Assembly: GCA_029212405.1 (NCBI GenBank)
Contig: JARGNR010000015.1
Location: forward strand, 1-53,764
DNA from: Saprospiraceae bacterium
GTDB lineage: Bacteria; Bacteroidota; Bacteroidia; Chitinophagales; Saprospiraceae
Length of the DNA stretch: 53,764 bases
Direction of reading: 5' to 3'
Both the position numbers and the translations under genes were made by a program. This document shows, one piece after another, positions 8,506-16,853 of this stretch (position 1 is its first letter; each line of letters begins with the position of its first letter). The notes below the pieces were generated by a model. That model was not told the DNA's origin. It was given only the letters and a program-made list of their open reading frames with translations, and made no database searches.

Positions 8506-10077
8506 TTAAAATGGGATATCATCAGGAACACCAGCCGGTGGATTAAAACCTCCAGATGGATCACTTCCACCCCCAATATCATCATTCATTTTAGATTGCT
8601 TTGTAACAATTCCGCTGCCAAATGGATCTGCAACAAATCCACCTAGATCATTGGAGAAACCACCTTCACCTGGATCTTCAAACTTGACAAATTGCCCAAT
8701 AAATTTAAGTTCAACGGTATCCAAACTACCATTTCTATGTTTGGCTACAATGATTTCTGTCAAATCTGACGGCACTCCCATATCTCCTTCTTCAATGCCA
8801 TAATAACCTGGTCGATATATAAAGGTAACAATATCAGCATCTTGTTCGATGGCTCCTGATTCCCTCAAATCCGAAAGCATAGGACGTTTTTCACCTCCTC
8901 TAGACTCTACAGCCCTAGACAACTGCGATAAGGCAATGACGGGAACATTTAACTCTTTGGCGAGACCCTTCAGCGCTCTAGAGATAGAAGAAATCTCTTG
9001 TTCTCTATTGCCCCTGCCATCTGATGGAGAGCCACTCATCAATTGTAAGTAATCAATGACGATCATTTGAATGTCACTGTTCTGTTTTAGTCTTCTACAT
9101 TTTGCTCTGAGTTCAAAAATATTAATCGCTGGAGTATCATCAATGAAAATGGGGATATCTGCCAGTTTCTCAACGGCATCGTGTAATTTTCTCCACTCAT
9201 ATTCTTCCAATTGACCATTCCGAAGTTTACTACCAGAAATTTCAGCTTCCATAGAGATTAGCCTTTGTACCAATTGAACACTTGCCATCTCCAGTGAGAA
9301 TACTGCTACTCCTTTTCCATGTTCGGCAGCATTTTTTGCCAGCGACAATGTAAAGGCGGTTTTTCCCATACCTGGTCGCGCAGCAATAATTATCAAATCG
9401 GAAGGCTGCCATCCACTAGTAAGTTTGTCTAACTCCACAAAGCCAGTTGTCACACCTGTCATTTCTGACCCTTTCTGAGAGGCTGCTTCAATTTCTCTTT
9501 GTGCTTTGATGGCAAGATTTTTCAGCGATTCATATCCCGTATTAAGGTTCTTATCGGTAATCTCATACAAGTTCTGTTCAGCTGCATCAAGCAATTGAAA
9601 TACATCTTTGGTATCGTCAAAAGAGTCTTTGATAATCATTGTGGAAACCCGAATCAATTCACGTTGAATATACTTTTGGGCTACAATTCTAGCATGGAAC
9701 TCTATATTCGCAGAGGAAGCAACTTTGTTGGTCAACTCCATTAGGTAACTGATCCCTCCTACTTTTTCTAAGGTACCTGCTTTTTTTAACTCTTCATGTA
9801 CTGTTAATAAATCAATAGGCTGTGACTTTCCATAAATGGTTTCCATACAGCCATAGATCTCCTGATGCGCTTCAAGATAATAAGATTCTTTTCTAAGTAT
9901 CTCAGTAACAGTGGGTAATGCGTCTTTATCTAACATGATGGCACCCAAAACAGCTTCTTCCAGAGGAATAGCTTGGGGTTGGACCTTACCATAAATGAGT
10001 TCATTTACATTATCGTCACCTTTGACAGTACTCATTCGGTTCGAGACCGTTTTCATCATTTTATCAATATCAGACAT
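8506..10077 (-). CDS. dnaB: Replicative DNA helicase DnaB
   Basis: DnaB is the hexameric 5'-3' helicase that opens the replication fork. The N-terminal helical domain starts at PQAIPLEEAVLGAIMLD (residues 34-50). The RecA-type C-terminal domain has Walker A ARPGMGKT at residues 233-240, the catalytic Glu in AVFSLEMAS, Walker B MIVIDYLQLM and the ALSQLSRAVE sensor segment. The DLRESGAIEQDADIV motif is also typical. The family length is about 450-520, so 523 residues is normal; the extra tail is Gly/Pro/Asp-rich. No intein is present. A TAGCTTTG promoter element lies 44 bases upstream, and three DnaA-box-like 9-mers lie just beyond it. Confidence 0.97.
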   Translation of the reverse strand: MSDIDKMMKTVSNRMSTVKGDDNVNELIYGKVQPQAIPLEEAVLGAIMLDKDALPTVTEILRKESYYLEAHQEIYGCMETIYGKSQPIDLLTVHEELKKAGTLEKVGGISYLMELTNKVASSANIEFHARIVAQKYIQRELIRVSTMIIKDSFDDTKDVFQLLDAAEQNLYEITDKNLNTGYESLKNLAIKAQREIEAASQKGSEMTGVTTGFVELDKLTSGWQPSDLIIIAARPGMGKTAFTLSLAKNAAEHGKGVAVFSLEMASVQLVQRLISMEAEISGSKLRNGQLEEYEWRKLHDAVEKLADIPIFIDDTPAINIFELRAKCRRLKQNSDIQMIVIDYLQLMSGSPSDGRGNREQEISSISRALKGLAKELNVPVIALSQLSRAVESRGGEKRPMLSDLRESGAIEQDADIVTFIYRPGYYGIEEGDMGVPSDLTEIIVAKHRNGSLDTVELKFIGQFVKFEDPGEGGFSNDLGGFVADPFGSGIVTKQSKMNDDIGGGSDPSGGFNPPAGVPDDIPF

Positions 10078-10120
10078 TGCTTGTTTTGACTTTGGAACGT
10101 ATTAAAGAAAATTATAATTA

Positions 10121-10128
10121 CAAAGCTA
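10121..10128 (-). promoter_or_regulatory. Candidate -7 promoter element for dnaB
   Basis: The minus strand reads TAGCTTTG, an exact TAnnTTTG match, 44 bases before the dnaB start. The -33 element is poor. DnaA-box-like sequences begin 24 bases further upstream, so DnaA could influence this promoter. Confidence 0.45.
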
Positions 10129-10151
10129 ATAGTTCCATTTAAAATAAAAAC

Positions 10152-10320
10152 TTTTACACATTTTCAAGACTGTTAGTGTTTTGTGGAAAACAGCGAAAAA
10201 GTGTGGATAATGAACTTTTCATCGTTCCAGACAAAGATAGTGGTATTCTCAGTAGGATGCACTACATATTAAATAATAAACATATTTAATTTTTTCTATA
10301 TATAAAAGGGTGTGAAAAAA
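10152..10320. other. Candidate oriC or DnaA-regulated region: DnaA-box cluster with AT-rich stretch
   Basis: Three 9-mers like the DnaA box lie in 59 bases of the dnaB upstream gap. TTTTACACA is on the plus strand at 10152-10160. TTTTCCACA is on the minus strand at 10182-10190. A perfect TTATCCACA is on the minus strand at 10202-10210. The last two have the same orientation and are spaced exactly 20 bases. About 60 bases further right is a very AT-rich stretch (10264-10306), as expected of an unwinding element, followed by a weak box-like TGTGAAAAA. The 386-base gap holds no gene otherwise. Either an origin or DnaA control of dnaB would explain this; the sequence cannot separate them. Confidence 0.4.
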
Positions 10321-10388
10321 AGGGGATTTACATTTTTTACTTCCCAATTTTGATAATACCTAAAAGACAGAATGGGATAGGAAAACAT

Positions 10389-10420
10389 AAAAAAGACCAC
10401 CTTAATCATTTAAGATGGCC
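10389..10420 (-). terminator. Intrinsic terminator after the coiled-coil protein gene
   Basis: Read on the minus strand, an 11-base stem (GGCCATCTTAA pairing with TTAAGGTGGTC, two G-U pairs) with a 4-base loop is followed by six T residues. It lies 44 bases past the stop of the minus-strand gene ending at 10464, and also insulates dnaB from read-through. Confidence 0.8.
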
Positions 10421-10463
10421 TGTGTATATGTTTTCATATATTTTTTAACGCAATATGTTGCAG

Positions 10464-11135
10464 TTAATTTCTTCCCAGATTATTTAATCTTTCGATTATT
10501 TCTTCTATGACTTTTCGTTGTTGCTCGATCGTAATTCTTTGGTCTTCTTGATCTTTCAGATTTTGTTCGATGTTTTTCTCGGCCTTTTCTATTTTCTCTT
10601 TTGCTTTTTCTATGTCTTTATGATACCCAGTATTTTTTTTCTCAAGCTTTCTTAACTCTTTCTCCATCTTATTCATAACCTTCTCTTGCTCCTTCATTTC
10701 TTTTTCAATAGATTTCTTTTTTACTGCCAAGTAGAAATTCATTAAAAACTCTTCTGCCCCTTGCGCCTCTTTTGGGTATTCATTAGAATTAACAAAGCTT
10801 TCTCCCAAATCTACCCACATCATTACTGAAGTCATATTTACTCTTTCATCAAACCTAATGTAAATATCAACATCATTTGCACCATTAATCAATGGAACTC
10901 TTGCACCGACTGAATAATATTCTCTAGCTTTCTTATTTCTTTTCGATTTTCCAAAATCCTTGATAAAGTCCTTCCATACATCTTCCGTGATATCTTCATC
11001 TGCCCCATCAATGTCAATTTGAAACCCTACTTGTTTTCCAAGGCTCATGGACTTGTTCTCTTCATTTATGGTCTGTGCATCTACTAAAGACAGAGTTCCT
11101 ATAAACATGAATAGGAGCATAATAAACTTTTGCAT
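10464..11135 (-). CDS. Secreted coiled-coil protein of unknown function
   Basis: An N-terminal signal peptide (MQKFIMLLFMFIGTLSLVDAQ) predicts export to the periplasm. Residues ~25-130 look like a compact alpha/beta domain with a GFQIDIDGADEDITEDVWKDF segment and an Arg/Lys-rich turn. This pattern recurs in hypothetical Bacteroidota proteins, but I cannot name the family. From residue ~135 to the end the chain is an unbroken, highly charged helix rich in Glu and Lys, predicted to be a coiled coil that probably dimerises. The gene stands alone with its own terminator. No enzymatic motif is visible. Confidence 0.75.
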   Translation of the reverse strand: MQKFIMLLFMFIGTLSLVDAQTINEENKSMSLGKQVGFQIDIDGADEDITEDVWKDFIKDFGKSKRNKKAREYYSVGARVPLINGANDVDIYIRFDERVNMTSVMMWVDLGESFVNSNEYPKEAQGAEEFLMNFYLAVKKKSIEKEMKEQEKVMNKMEKELRKLEKKNTGYHKDIEKAKEKIEKAEKNIEQNLKDQEDQRITIEQQRKVIEEIIERLNNLGRN

Positions 11136-11338
11136 ATTCTTTGGTTTTTATTTAACTAATGTTGACTAGTCTTATTACAAAGCCTAAAACTATACCCTTT
11201 GGACGTAAATTCAAAGATAAGTCACTGGAATCTATACAAATGAAATTGTAGAGAACGATTTGAATATTTTTTAAGTTTACATTGATAGGAATTCAAATTA
11301 AGTCAAACCCCTTCATATTTATCAGTAGAAATTTTAAT

Positions 11339-13651
11339 ATGGAATTAAATACCACTTCTCAAATTACTCCAGGAATACTTACCATGTTGCCCCTCTTTTA
11401 TGTTGGCTGGTCAGACAGTGTATTAAGTCCCAGTGAAATAAAATTGATTCATGAAAAGTTGGAGGATGCTGATTTTCTTACAGATTATGAAAAAGAATAC
11501 CTTATTCATTATACGGACCCTCAAACTCCTCCAACTACAGAAGTATTTAAGTTTTGGGTAGACACATTGAAGGAGAAGGCCTATAATTTAGAAGAGTTAA
11601 AGAAGAAGTCTCTTGTAGATTTGGGAATTGAAATGGCCTTAAGTAGTATTGAATATGACAAAGAAAAACCTTGGAATGCTCCAAAAGCGGTTGCATCGAT
11701 CAAGGAGATTGAAAAGGCGATGGGTTTAGAATCGGAAAGTAGTGTCCATTTATTCTTGGGCAAGATGGAGCATGATTCCAATAAGGAGGACTCTATTGAT
11801 GAGTTTTCGTTTGAGTCAAAAAAAATGCAATCTATCTTGGATGGGGATAAAGCGGATGTGATTGAACGAGTTAAAAAATTGATGAGGGATCCATTTTTTA
11901 GTATTGATTTGAATCCAGATAAATCGGTTAAAAGAAATCGAACACTCAAACAAGTTAAAGCGCTTGCCAAACAAGGATTGGGTTCCTATGCTTTTCCTAA
12001 AAACTTTGGTGGCGGTGGTCGTGTAGGAGATCATATAACTGTTTTTGAAACCTTGGCATATGGGGATTTAAGTCTTCTTATAAAATTTGGGGTGCAATTT
12101 GGTTTATTTGGTGGGACGGTTTTTAATTTGGGTACAGAAAAGCATCATAGAAAATATATTGACCCCTTAGGTAAAGCAGATCTTTTAGGATGCTTTGCTA
12201 TGACTGAAACGGGACATGGTTCTAATGTAAGGGGTTTGGAAACTACTGCGGTGTATGACCATGAGAAGAAATCAATAACAATCCATTCTCCTACCCACCA
12301 ATCGGGTAAAGAGTATATCGGAAATGCAATGCATTGTTCCATGGCTGCAGTATTTGCCCAGCTCATTGTGAATGGCGAAAAACATGGAGTTCATGCTGTT
12401 TTGGTGCCTATTCGTGATCAAGAATCTAATTTGTACCCAGGAATAAAAGTGGAAGATTGCGGGTATAAAATAGGTCTAAATGGGGTTGATAATGGAAGGT
12501 TATGGTTTGATCAAGTAGAAGTCCCTGTTGAAAATTTACTAGATCGATTTGGATCAATTGATGAAGATGGACATTATATCAGTTCCATACAAAATCCGAA
12601 TAAACGATTTTTTACTATGTTGGGTGCCTTAGTGGTAGGTAGAATTTGTGTTGGACAAGCCGGCATAAATGCATCAAAATCTGCACTTGCCATTGCTATA
12701 AAATATGGAAATAAGCGACGTCAGTTTGCATCTAAAGATGATGAACCAGAAACACTATTGATGGACTATCCCACACATCAAAGAAGATTGTTGCCACGGC
12801 TAGCTAAGACCTATGGATATTATTTATCTATTGCAAAACTTTCAAAAGATTATATCAAAGCAGATGAGGATAAGATGCGGAAGATTGAAACCAAGGCAGC
12901 AGGATTGAAAGCTCTTGCAACATGGCATGCAACAGATACGATTCAAGAATGTAGAGAAGCCTGTGGAGGAAAAGGGTATTTGTCAGAAAATAGGATCGGA
13001 GCACTAAAAGCAGATTCTGATATTTTTACCACATTTGAAGGAGACAATACTGTTTTATTGCAATTAGTGGCCAAGGGATTACTAACAGAATTTAAGCAGT
13101 CGTTTCATGATGAAGGATTTACAGCTGTAATTCGATATTTAGGAGATAGAATCGGTAATACATTGAATACCTACAATCCAATATACAAGCGGAATACATC
13201 CAGTGAACACTTATTGGACAGAGAATTTCATCTCGATGCTTTTAGATATAGAGAAAAGCGATTGCTAATCAGTCTTAGCCAAAGAATGCAGGATTATCTC
13301 AAGAAAAGAATCAACCCTTTTGATGCTTTCTTAAAGTGTCAAACACACATGATAGAATTGGCAAAAGCATATATTGAACGATTGGTATTGAGAGATTTTA
13401 ATTCTAAAATTCGAGAATTAGATGATGGGAAGGAAAAGAAAGCGTTGTCAAAGATGTGCGACTTATATGCATTATCTGTAATCGAAGAGCATAAAGGTTG
13501 GTATTTGGAAAGCGACTATATGGATGGTTCAAAAACAAAAGCTGTGCGAAGAATGGTGACAAAGTTGTGTGCAGGTATCAAACTCGATTCCCTTGCTTAT
13601 GTGGATGCATTTGGTATTCCTGATGATTTACTGGGGGCAGAAATAATATAG
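11339..13651 (+). CDS. Acyl-CoA oxidase/dehydrogenase-like flavoprotein with extra N-terminal domain
   Basis: The ATG at 11339 (MELNTTSQI) is preferred to a TTG 19 codons upstream. Residues ~10-90 form a separate helical domain (LPLFYVGWSDSVLSPSEIKLI) like the acidic TerB/DjlA-type modules. The rest follows the acyl-CoA oxidase layout: a GSYAFPKNFGGGG lid, FAD contacts in CFAMTETGHGSNV, the substrate pocket LNGVDNGRLWFD, and CGGKGYLSENRI. The catalytic Glu in TFEGDN is at residue 567. Family members remove two hydrogens from the acyl-CoA at C2-C3. The length (770) is above the ~660 usual for oxidases because of the N-terminal domain. Reduced flavin may pass electrons to O2 or to ETF; this cannot be told here. 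The next gene starts at the base right after the stop. Confidence 0.85.
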   Translation: MELNTTSQITPGILTMLPLFYVGWSDSVLSPSEIKLIHEKLEDADFLTDYEKEYLIHYTDPQTPPTTEVFKFWVDTLKEKAYNLEELKKKSLVDLGIEMALSSIEYDKEKPWNAPKAVASIKEIEKAMGLESESSVHLFLGKMEHDSNKEDSIDEFSFESKKMQSILDGDKADVIERVKKLMRDPFFSIDLNPDKSVKRNRTLKQVKALAKQGLGSYAFPKNFGGGGRVGDHITVFETLAYGDLSLLIKFGVQFGLFGGTVFNLGTEKHHRKYIDPLGKADLLGCFAMTETGHGSNVRGLETTAVYDHEKKSITIHSPTHQSGKEYIGNAMHCSMAAVFAQLIVNGEKHGVHAVLVPIRDQESNLYPGIKVEDCGYKIGLNGVDNGRLWFDQVEVPVENLLDRFGSIDEDGHYISSIQNPNKRFFTMLGALVVGRICVGQAGINASKSALAIAIKYGNKRRQFASKDDEPETLLMDYPTHQRRLLPRLAKTYGYYLSIAKLSKDYIKADEDKMRKIETKAAGLKALATWHATDTIQECREACGGKGYLSENRIGALKADSDIFTTFEGDNTVLLQLVAKGLLTEFKQSFHDEGFTAVIRYLGDRIGNTLNTYNPIYKRNTSSEHLLDREFHLDAFRYREKRLLISLSQRMQDYLKKRINPFDAFLKCQTHMIELAKAYIERLVLRDFNSKIRELDDGKEKKALSKMCDLYALSVIEEHKGWYLESDYMDGSKTKAVRRMVTKLCAGIKLDSLAYVDAFGIPDDLLGAEII

Positions 13652-14449
13652 ATGGTAGGAAAAAGTATTCATATTGGGTTTGGGGATTCAGCTGCGGCAT
13701 GTATACAAGAGGCGATAGTGAATTTTGGCTTGAAAGGGGATGAAGTTATTCCTTCTAGAGATGATTTTACTCAAGGTCCGATCTCGAACTGTCTTATTGA
13801 AAGTGGACTCTCTGAAAGAATGGAGTATTGGAGGCATGTTAACAGGATGCTGGAAGTTGAAATGGATGTACCTCAATTTTATAAACAATCCATAAGCTTA
13901 CTGGACAACCTTGATGCTCAAGAAGTAACCATTTGGCCAGGTGATTCCTGTCATGATATATTGGCTACAGGGTGGTTGATCGCTTATTTAGAGCATAAAA
14001 ACCTAAAATGGTTCATTGTAAATTTAGCTGCAGTGGATCAAGACGACTATCCAGGGGAGCAAGCAGCCGTTAATTTAGCCATATATACACCGGATCAATT
14101 ATTAAGTCTATGCAGATATCAAAGGCCGATAACTCGAGAAGATAAACAGTTTTTCGCCTCAAGATGGCAGAAGGCAAGTGAAGAAAATAGTCATTATAGA
14201 ATCAAAAGTGGAAATGAGATTATCTCTGTTGATGAAGATTATTTTGATGAATATATCATGACGAATATTCGAAAAGAGTATGAACCTACTACTCAAGTTA
14301 TAAGACGCATTTTAATAGATGGAGAACATCGACTTTCGGACACCACTGTAGAGTGGAACATTAGGAAGATGATAGAGCGGAATATTGTTGAATATCAGGG
14401 AGTATTGACATCGATGAAGACTTATTCTATTAGAATCAATAAGAGCTAG
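13652..14449 (+). CDS. DUF1835 domain-containing protein
   Basis: The N-terminal segment (SIHIGFGDSAAACIQEAI, followed by VIPSRDDFTQGPI) is the DUF1835 signature, and the C-terminal half (REDKQFFASRWQKASEEN onward) fits its usual partner domain DUF3658. The ATG immediately follows the stop of the acyl-CoA oxidase-like gene with no intervening base, so the two are almost certainly co-translated. The biochemical role of DUF1835 proteins is unknown. A link to acyl-CoA metabolism is suggested by position only. The length (265 residues) is normal. No signal peptide or membrane segment is seen. Confidence 0.8.
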   Translation: MVGKSIHIGFGDSAAACIQEAIVNFGLKGDEVIPSRDDFTQGPISNCLIESGLSERMEYWRHVNRMLEVEMDVPQFYKQSISLLDNLDAQEVTIWPGDSCHDILATGWLIAYLEHKNLKWFIVNLAAVDQDDYPGEQAAVNLAIYTPDQLLSLCRYQRPITREDKQFFASRWQKASEENSHYRIKSGNEIISVDEDYFDEYIMTNIRKEYEPTTQVIRRILIDGEHRLSDTTVEWNIRKMIERNIVEYQGVLTSMKTYSIRINKS

Positions 14450-14454
14450 AATTT

Positions 14455-14873
14455 TTTTAACCCTAAAGGTCACCAGGAATTCTCAAAGGTTCGCAAAGTT
14501 TTGTTCTTAGTGGCCATTGCACATAGGCGACAACTTAAGAAATTAATATATATAGTTTGGGAATACGTACAATGTTGATTATGATTAAAATATCAGCATT
14601 TATCTATTATACTTATCATTGAAACTAAACAAGAAAGCGTAGCCATGTCGATAAACTGTGGGTGGCGGGAGCAGCCTAGCTTTTTCAGCGACTTGGTTCT
14701 TTAGTATCATTTTCTCATCAAGTAGAAAATGAAAGCCAGTCGCGATAAACGATCATGTATGTATAAAAGAAAAACATTAGTATTCACTATTAATACAACA
14801 GAAATCGAACACGTTACATTTTTTGAAAATACATTTACTATTAGGTTGCTGCCTATGTCCCTTGTGGTTAAAA
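14455..14873. repeat. Gene-free region bounded by imperfect inverted repeats
   Basis: The 550-base gap between the DUF1835 gene and the next T9SS gene holds no convincing ORF. Near its left end the plus strand reads TTTTAACCCTAAAGGTCA (14455-14472). Near its right end the minus strand reads TTTTAACCACAAGGGACA (14873-14856). The two are clearly related and face each other, enclosing about 420 bases. Phrases of this kind (AACC..AAGG..CA, TTCGCAAAG) recall dispersed intergenic repeats of Bacteroidota genomes. It may be a relic mobile unit or a simple dispersed repeat; only this one copy is visible here. Confidence 0.35.
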
Positions 14874-14956
14874 TACTTACCTCTAATTTAAGAAGAATGC
14901 CTTAAAAAAGGGGTAATATTTTCAGGTGTAAGGCCTCTAGTCCTAATGAAAATGGG

Positions 14957-14979
14957 GATATTCGGTATTACTGAATATC
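14957..14979 (-). terminator. Strong hairpin after the minus-strand T9SS gene
   Basis: A 10-base stem (GATATTCGGT with ACTGAATATC, one G-U pair) closes on a 3-base loop, 21 bases past the stop of the minus-strand gene ending at 15000. Only a short, interrupted T-run follows, so this may stabilise the 3' end or act as a weak terminator. Confidence 0.35.
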
Positions 14980-14999
14980 TCTAAAATAATTCAGTAGTT

Positions 15000-16643
15000 C
15001 TAATTTTGTATAATTACTTTTTTGACACTTGCCCTTCCTAAACCGTCTTGGACGGATACTAAATATAAACCATTCTGAAAGTTGTCTATGTCAAGCGAAT
15101 ATTGAGTTGATTGTATATCCACGGTCTTCTCCAATATTACTTGACCTGAAATATTCAACAATTGGATCATATGGATCGGAATTTCACTATTGATCCGAAG
15201 AATATTACTAGCTGGATTTGAGGAAATTTGAAAACTTAAAGTAATATTGTCTTCCACGGTTGATGATGTTAAATTATTAGATGCATCATCAGCAGCTTCT
15301 ATTAGTTCCGTGAGCCTAGGACAAGGATAATCTTGGTTTTCAACTATAACAACTGCGTACGAATTTGTAATTGATTGACCAGGTTGGAGGGTGCCTATAT
15401 CCGTTGACATAACACAACTTCTGTCTTCGAATGCCAAATCTGACGTACACATACTCCATGCATTTTCTTCTGATGGATCTCCATTGAATGCAAATGGTAC
15501 AATATCGCTACTTGAAGGATCGTAGCCATTGCCACCAATTGTCATTGGGATACCATTTTTCCATTTTCCCTGTAGTATATTATAATATTCAAAGTCAATG
15601 TCTGGGTCACTTGTAGGTCCAGAACCTCGCTCTAATACAACAAAACTGGATACTGGGTTATCCGAATTTTCAATTTGCCTGATTCCCATAATCGGATTGG
15701 TTAAATTTGGCACTTCTATTCCACCATAACATATTGAGTTTCCTTCATTTTCATCTTCATTGTAGGCATACATCATTTGATAGTCTTCACTGTACCCAAA
15801 ATATCCTTCAGATAAGCATCCCAATTCTAAATCTGTCCAAAGACCCATGAAAGTATTCAACAATGGTTCTGAGCCTTGATTGGTTATTTTGAAATGGTAG
15901 TATGTTGTATTATCAATGTTCTTATTGTCACTTGCTTCTGCATACGCCATGGCTTGAATCTCTATCGATAAAGGGTTTGAAAGTGTAACTCGGTGTGGTC
16001 CCGAATTATCATTGAATACCCACCATATTGATTGGTCGCCCTTGATCAGTGGATAATCACCCTTGTCTGGGTTGTAATCACCGTCTTGATCTTTATCAAA
16101 AAATGGAGCTAAACTGTGATTAGACGGCAAGTCAAATCCATTGTTGGCGGTGAAGAATGGATTATTCTTGCCAGGCCAGCTGTATATAGATGAGATCTTA
16201 TTTTCTATTGTATTGTTATCATTAAAGTCGGTGATGTGGGCTTCCACATCACTTTTATTGACTTTCCAAAATTTATCCCAGTTTTTGCAATCTTCAAGTG
16301 ACACATTGTTTGTGCCAAATTCAAGAGGACCAGGAAAAAAATCCGTGTTGTTTCCAATCCTATATTGTTGAGCAGCTATTTTGAGATTTCCATTTGGACT
16401 TTTTGCACCAAACCATAAAGCAGCTATAGCGCCAAGATCAATTTCTTGAGTGCTGGATTCTGAAGTGAGGATTGTGTATTTGCTTTCATTACCATTCCAC
16501 CAAAAGTCTCCAGAGTTGAGCAAACCAACTTGGACATTGTTTGCATCTAATTGGATGGTGGCACTGCCATAAGTTTGGCAATCTTGCGCATGTATAAATC
16601 CCGTCAATAGGAAGAAAAATAAAAAGTGTACAAGTTTTTTCAT
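15000..16643 (-). CDS. Secreted T9SS-sorted cell-surface protein
   Basis: A signal peptide (MKKLVHFLFFFLLTGFIHAQ) and a C-terminal type A sorting domain (residues ~470-547; FQISSNPASNILRI, IQLLNISGQVILE, FQNGLYLVSVQ) show export through Sec and then the type IX system, with attachment at the cell surface. The ~450-residue body has Asp-rich, calcium-binding-like loops (DKDQDGDYNPDKGDY) and a WWVFNDNSGPH segment seen in many uncharacterised T9SS proteins. Its function is not known; no catalytic motif was recognised. The gene runs in the same direction as the receptor gene upstream but is separated from it by 210 bases, so it may have its own promoter. Confidence 0.8.
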   Translation of the reverse strand: MKKLVHFLFFFLLTGFIHAQDCQTYGSATIQLDANNVQVGLLNSGDFWWNGNESKYTILTSESSTQEIDLGAIAALWFGAKSPNGNLKIAAQQYRIGNNTDFFPGPLEFGTNNVSLEDCKNWDKFWKVNKSDVEAHITDFNDNNTIENKISSIYSWPGKNNPFFTANNGFDLPSNHSLAPFFDKDQDGDYNPDKGDYPLIKGDQSIWWVFNDNSGPHRVTLSNPLSIEIQAMAYAEASDNKNIDNTTYYHFKITNQGSEPLLNTFMGLWTDLELGCLSEGYFGYSEDYQMMYAYNEDENEGNSICYGGIEVPNLTNPIMGIRQIENSDNPVSSFVVLERGSGPTSDPDIDFEYYNILQGKWKNGIPMTIGGNGYDPSSSDIVPFAFNGDPSEENAWSMCTSDLAFEDRSCVMSTDIGTLQPGQSITNSYAVVIVENQDYPCPRLTELIEAADDASNNLTSSTVEDNITLSFQISSNPASNILRINSEIPIHMIQLLNISGQVILEKTVDIQSTQYSLDIDNFQNGLYLVSVQDGLGRASVKKVIIQN

Positions 16644-16853
16644 GATTTCTAATATTGTTTGATGAAAAAATCTAAGTACTTGATTTCTTTTTGTGCTGAG
16701 TCATTCCAATAGTCATGAATGATATAGCACATTTTCATTTTTTAAAATTACATTTTTTTATGGGTTACAAATAAATTGTAGACTAGAATATCAATTTATG
16801 TCTTTATGAATAAGATAGGTACTATATATCTTTAAAACTATTGGGGGGTATTT

